Positions 62,025 to 64,000 of a stretch of 64,000 nucleotides of DNA are shown piece after piece; the stretch's first letter is position 1; each line of letters opens with the position of its first letter. Position numbers and translations under genes: made by a program. Source of the DNA: Deltaproteobacteria bacterium (GTDB lineage: Bacteria; Myxococcota_A; UBA796; UBA2385); assembly GCA_018401435.1 (NCBI GenBank), contig JAGYJW010000013.1:62001-126000 (forward strand), written 5' to 3'. The notes beneath the pieces are model-generated. The model was not told the origin of the DNA. It ran no database searches and worked only from the letters and a program-made list of their open reading frames with translations.

Positions 62025-63406
62025 TCCTCTCTTGCGACCTGCTGGCCCAGGGCACCGGCGGCCGACTGCGCGCGCCGGGTCCCCCCGGACCCCTCACCAC
62101 CGACAGCCGTCGACTGCGGCCGGGCGACTGGTTCCTGGCCCTGAGCGGCGACAATTTCGACGGAAACGCCTTCTTGCCCCATGCACAGGCCGCGGGTTGC
62201 GCCGGCGCCATCGCCCAGCGCATGCCCGAGGGTTGGACCGGCGGCTTCATCGAGGTCGAGGACGGATTGTTGGCCTTGCAGGCCCTGGGACGCGCGGTGC
62301 GCGCCCCCTTTACCGGCCCGGTGGTGGGCATCACCGGCAGCGCGGGCAAGACCACCACCCGCGCCATGACCGCCCTCATCCTCGAGGCCCTCGGCCCCGT
62401 ACACGCCACCGAAGGCAACCTCAACAACCACATCGGCGTGCCCCTCACCCTGCTGCGCGCACCGGTGGACGCCCGCTGCTGGGTGATCGAGATGGGCATG
62501 AACCACCTCGGCGAGATCGCGCTGCTGCAGGAGATCGCAGCCCCGACCGTGCGGCTGATCACCAATGTCGGCGCCGCCCACCTGGAGGGCTGCGGCAGCA
62601 TCGAAGGGGTGGCGCGGGCCAAGGGCGAGCTCTTCGATGGCGCCCAACCCGGCGACCTCTGCCTGGTCAACGACGCCGACCCGCGCGTCCGGGAGCTGCC
62701 GGTGCCCGAGGGTGTGCGCGTCCTGCGTTTCGGCACGGACGCCGCCTGTCCCGTGCGCCTGACCGACGCGGTGGTGGACCCCGACCGTCTCTGCACCCGC
62801 ATGCGCATCGAGACGCCGACGGGCAGCGTGCGCATCACCCTGAACAGCCCGGGGGTGCACCTCGCATGGTGCGCCCTGTCCGCGGTCGCGGTCGGGGTGG
62901 CCCTGCATGTGCCCACCGCCGAGATGGCCGAGCGCCTGGCCGCCTACCAGCCCGTGGGCATGCGCCAGCGCATCGAAGACGGCCCCGGCGGTACCAAGGT
63001 GATCAACGACGCCTACAACGCCAACCCCCTGTCCATGGCGGCCGCCTTGCGCACGCTGGCAGCCATCCGCGCGCCCCACCGCTACGCCCTGATGGGCGAC
63101 ATGCTGGAGCTTGGGGCGGGCGAGGCTGAGTGCCACGACGAGGTGCTGCGCCTCGCCCTCGATCTCGACCTGGACAGGGTGGCTTGTGTGGGCCCCCGCT
63201 TCGCCGCATCGGCCCTCCGCCTGGGTTGCCTCGACCGCATCCTGTTGGCCCCCGACGCCCAGACCCTGGCCGGCATGCTGGCGCCGGACCTGTCGCCGGG
63301 CGACCTCCTCCTGCTCAAGGGCAGCCGCGGGCTGGCCATGGAGCGCTGCTTGACCGCCCTCGATGCGCTCCTCTCCACCCGCCCGAAGTCGGCGGGAGAA
63401 GCCTGA
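62021..63406 (+). CDS. murF: UDP-N-acetylmuramoyl-tripeptide--D-alanyl-D-alanine ligase MurF
   Basis: A 461-residue Mur ligase that adds D-Ala-D-Ala to complete the pentapeptide precursor. The N-terminal domain has LTTDSRRLRPGDWFLALSG; the ATP-binding motif is GITGSAGKTTTRAM; EGNLNNHIGVPLTLL, VIEMGMNHLGEI and NVGAAHLEGCGSIEG are conserved MurF sites. The C-terminal NDAYNANPLSMAAALR and MGDMLELG complete the pattern. It starts within the murE stop (ATGA) and is followed one base later by mraY. Confidence 0.96.
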   Translation: MILSCDLLAQGTGGRLRAPGPPGPLTTDSRRLRPGDWFLALSGDNFDGNAFLPHAQAAGCAGAIAQRMPEGWTGGFIEVEDGLLALQALGRAVRAPFTGPVVGITGSAGKTTTRAMTALILEALGPVHATEGNLNNHIGVPLTLLRAPVDARCWVIEMGMNHLGEIALLQEIAAPTVRLITNVGAAHLEGCGSIEGVARAKGELFDGAQPGDLCLVNDADPRVRELPVPEGVRVLRFGTDAACPVRLTDAVVDPDRLCTRMRIETPTGSVRITLNSPGVHLAWCALSAVAVGVALHVPTAEMAERLAAYQPVGMRQRIEDGPGGTKVINDAYNANPLSMAAALRTLAAIRAPHRYALMGDMLELGAGEAECHDEVLRLALDLDLDRVACVGPRFAASALRLGCLDRILLAPDAQTLAGMLAPDLSPGDLLLLKGSRGLAMERCLTALDALLSTRPKSAGEA

Positions 63407-63407
63407 T

Positions 63408-64000
63408 ATGCTCTACCATCTCCTCACCCCCCTCTCGGGGGGAAGCCAGTTCTTCAACCTCTTCCGCTATGTCACCTTTCGGTCGGCCTGGGGCACCATC
63501 ACGGCCCTGGCCATCTGCTACCTGCTCTTCCCTGCCTTCATCCGGTGGCTGAAGAAGAAGAAGATGGAGCAGATCATCCGCGACGACGGGCCCCAGTCCC
63601 ATATCGAGGCCAAGGTGGGCACCCCCACCATGGGCGGCCTGGTGATGGTCTTCAGCATCACCGTGTCCACCTTGCTGTGGGCCCGCCTGGACCAGCCCGT
63701 GGTCTGGATGGTGCTCGCCATCTTCAATGGCTACGCCCTGATCGGCTTTGTCGACGACTGGAAGAAGGTGATGCACCGCTCCAGCGACGGCCTGGCCGGG
63801 CGCTGGAAGATGGTGGGCCAGTTCGGCATCGCCGGGTCGGTGCTGGGTGCTGGCTACCTCACCGGGGTCCTCGACCCCGACCTCGCCCTGCCCTTCCTCA
63901 AAGAGGGCACCATCCACTTTGACGAGCTGATCAGCGGCGCGGCCTGGCTGGGTTGGGCCTATGTGCTCTTTGGCATGGTGGTATGCAACGGCTCCAGCAA
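63408..64000 (+). CDS. mraY: Phospho-N-acetylmuramoyl-pentapeptide transferase MraY (partial, N-terminal part)
   Basis: The frame opens at the ATG at 63,408, one base after the murF stop, and runs off the end of the window after 197 codons. MraY makes lipid I in the inner membrane. Visible family motifs are RDDGPQSHIEAKVGTPTMGG and YALIGFVDDWKKVMHRSSDGL, the latter with the catalytic Asp pair, with membrane helices before and after. The C-terminal half, including the remaining catalytic Asp and the His loop, lies beyond 64,000. Confidence 0.95.
   Translation, partial: MLYHLLTPLSGGSQFFNLFRYVTFRSAWGTITALAICYLLFPAFIRWLKKKKMEQIIRDDGPQSHIEAKVGTPTMGGLVMVFSITVSTLLWARLDQPVVWMVLAIFNGYALIGFVDDWKKVMHRSSDGLAGRWKMVGQFGIAGSVLGAGYLTGVLDPDLALPFLKEGTIHFDELISGAAWLGWAYVLFGMVVCNGSS

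Noticed and set aside
1..64000. CRISPR array, tRNA, rRNA, prophage or defence island
   Set aside because: No regularly spaced repeats, cloverleaf genes, phage structural genes or known defence genes were recognised on either strand.

Overview
The window is about 64 kb of very GC-rich bacterial chromosome. No rRNA, tRNA, CRISPR array, prophage or plasmid function was seen. The gene set points to a Gram-negative, deltaproteobacterial-type organism, most likely Myxococcota. The clues are a MopE-type calcium-loop lipoprotein whose restored C-terminus looks like a MYXO-CTERM tail, FHA, PilZ, FIST and HEAT signalling proteins, many small lipoproteins, a meso-diaminopimelate-type MurE, and a sodium-pumping NADH dehydrogenase. 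This is inference; no marker tree could be run.

Layout. 1-5,020: end of a Na+-NQR operon (nqrC partial, nqrD, nqrE, nqrF) followed by its maturation genes apbE and nqrM and an unknown membrane protein. 5,019-9,062: a dTDP-sugar-reductase-like protein, two unknown genes on the minus strand, a Cys-cluster protein and a B12-type radical SAM enzyme. 9,082-14,076: a minus-strand run of moaB, a caspase-fold protein lacking its catalytic Cys, a ClC channel and an amino-acid-oxidase-like flavoprotein. 14,151-23,456: scattered metabolic genes (FMN hydroxyacid oxidase, pirin, aldo/keto reductase, orphan TRAP binding protein, two RluA pseudouridine synthases, a hydrolase, a Cys-rich lipoprotein, a FIST protein). 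23,493-27,659: a SUKH protein coupled to a repeat-containing membrane protein, an unknown protein, PilZ and YqeY. 27,668-30,861: pmbA and tldD, tldD with an in-frame membrane extension. 30,920-33,707: POT peptide transporter and two lipoproteins. 33,852-41,671: class V aminotransferase, YggT, HEAT, FHA, HMG-CoA lyase, argF, an outer-envelope protein and a dihydroorotase-like protein without metal ligands. 41,812-46,671: hydrolase, a predicted sigma-54-driven small structured RNA, then an alkylglycerone-phosphate-synthase-like flavoprotein, an Fe-S partner and a lipid kinase. 47,095-50,622: HU, ribA and the MopE-like lipoprotein. 50,695-54,166 (minus): smpB, a VKOR-DsbA fusion, prmA, rsmE. 54,463-55,676: an ISAs1-family insertion sequence with a perfect 10-bp target duplication. 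55,944-64,000: division and cell-wall (dcw) cluster mraZ, rsmH, ftsL, ftsI, murE, murF, mraY (partial).

Several genes that should be intact (rsmH, murE, the MopE-like gene, a lipoprotein, the transposase) contain small frameshifts, mostly in C or G runs. This suggests uncorrected indels in the assembly rather than real decay, so frame-dependent conclusions in those places are provisional.

The most unusual item is at 42,691-42,813. A near-consensus sigma-54 promoter has its predicted start on the first base of a foldable RNA that ends in a strong intrinsic terminator, 60 bp ahead of the flavoprotein gene. No defence island or clearly new multi-gene system is evident.
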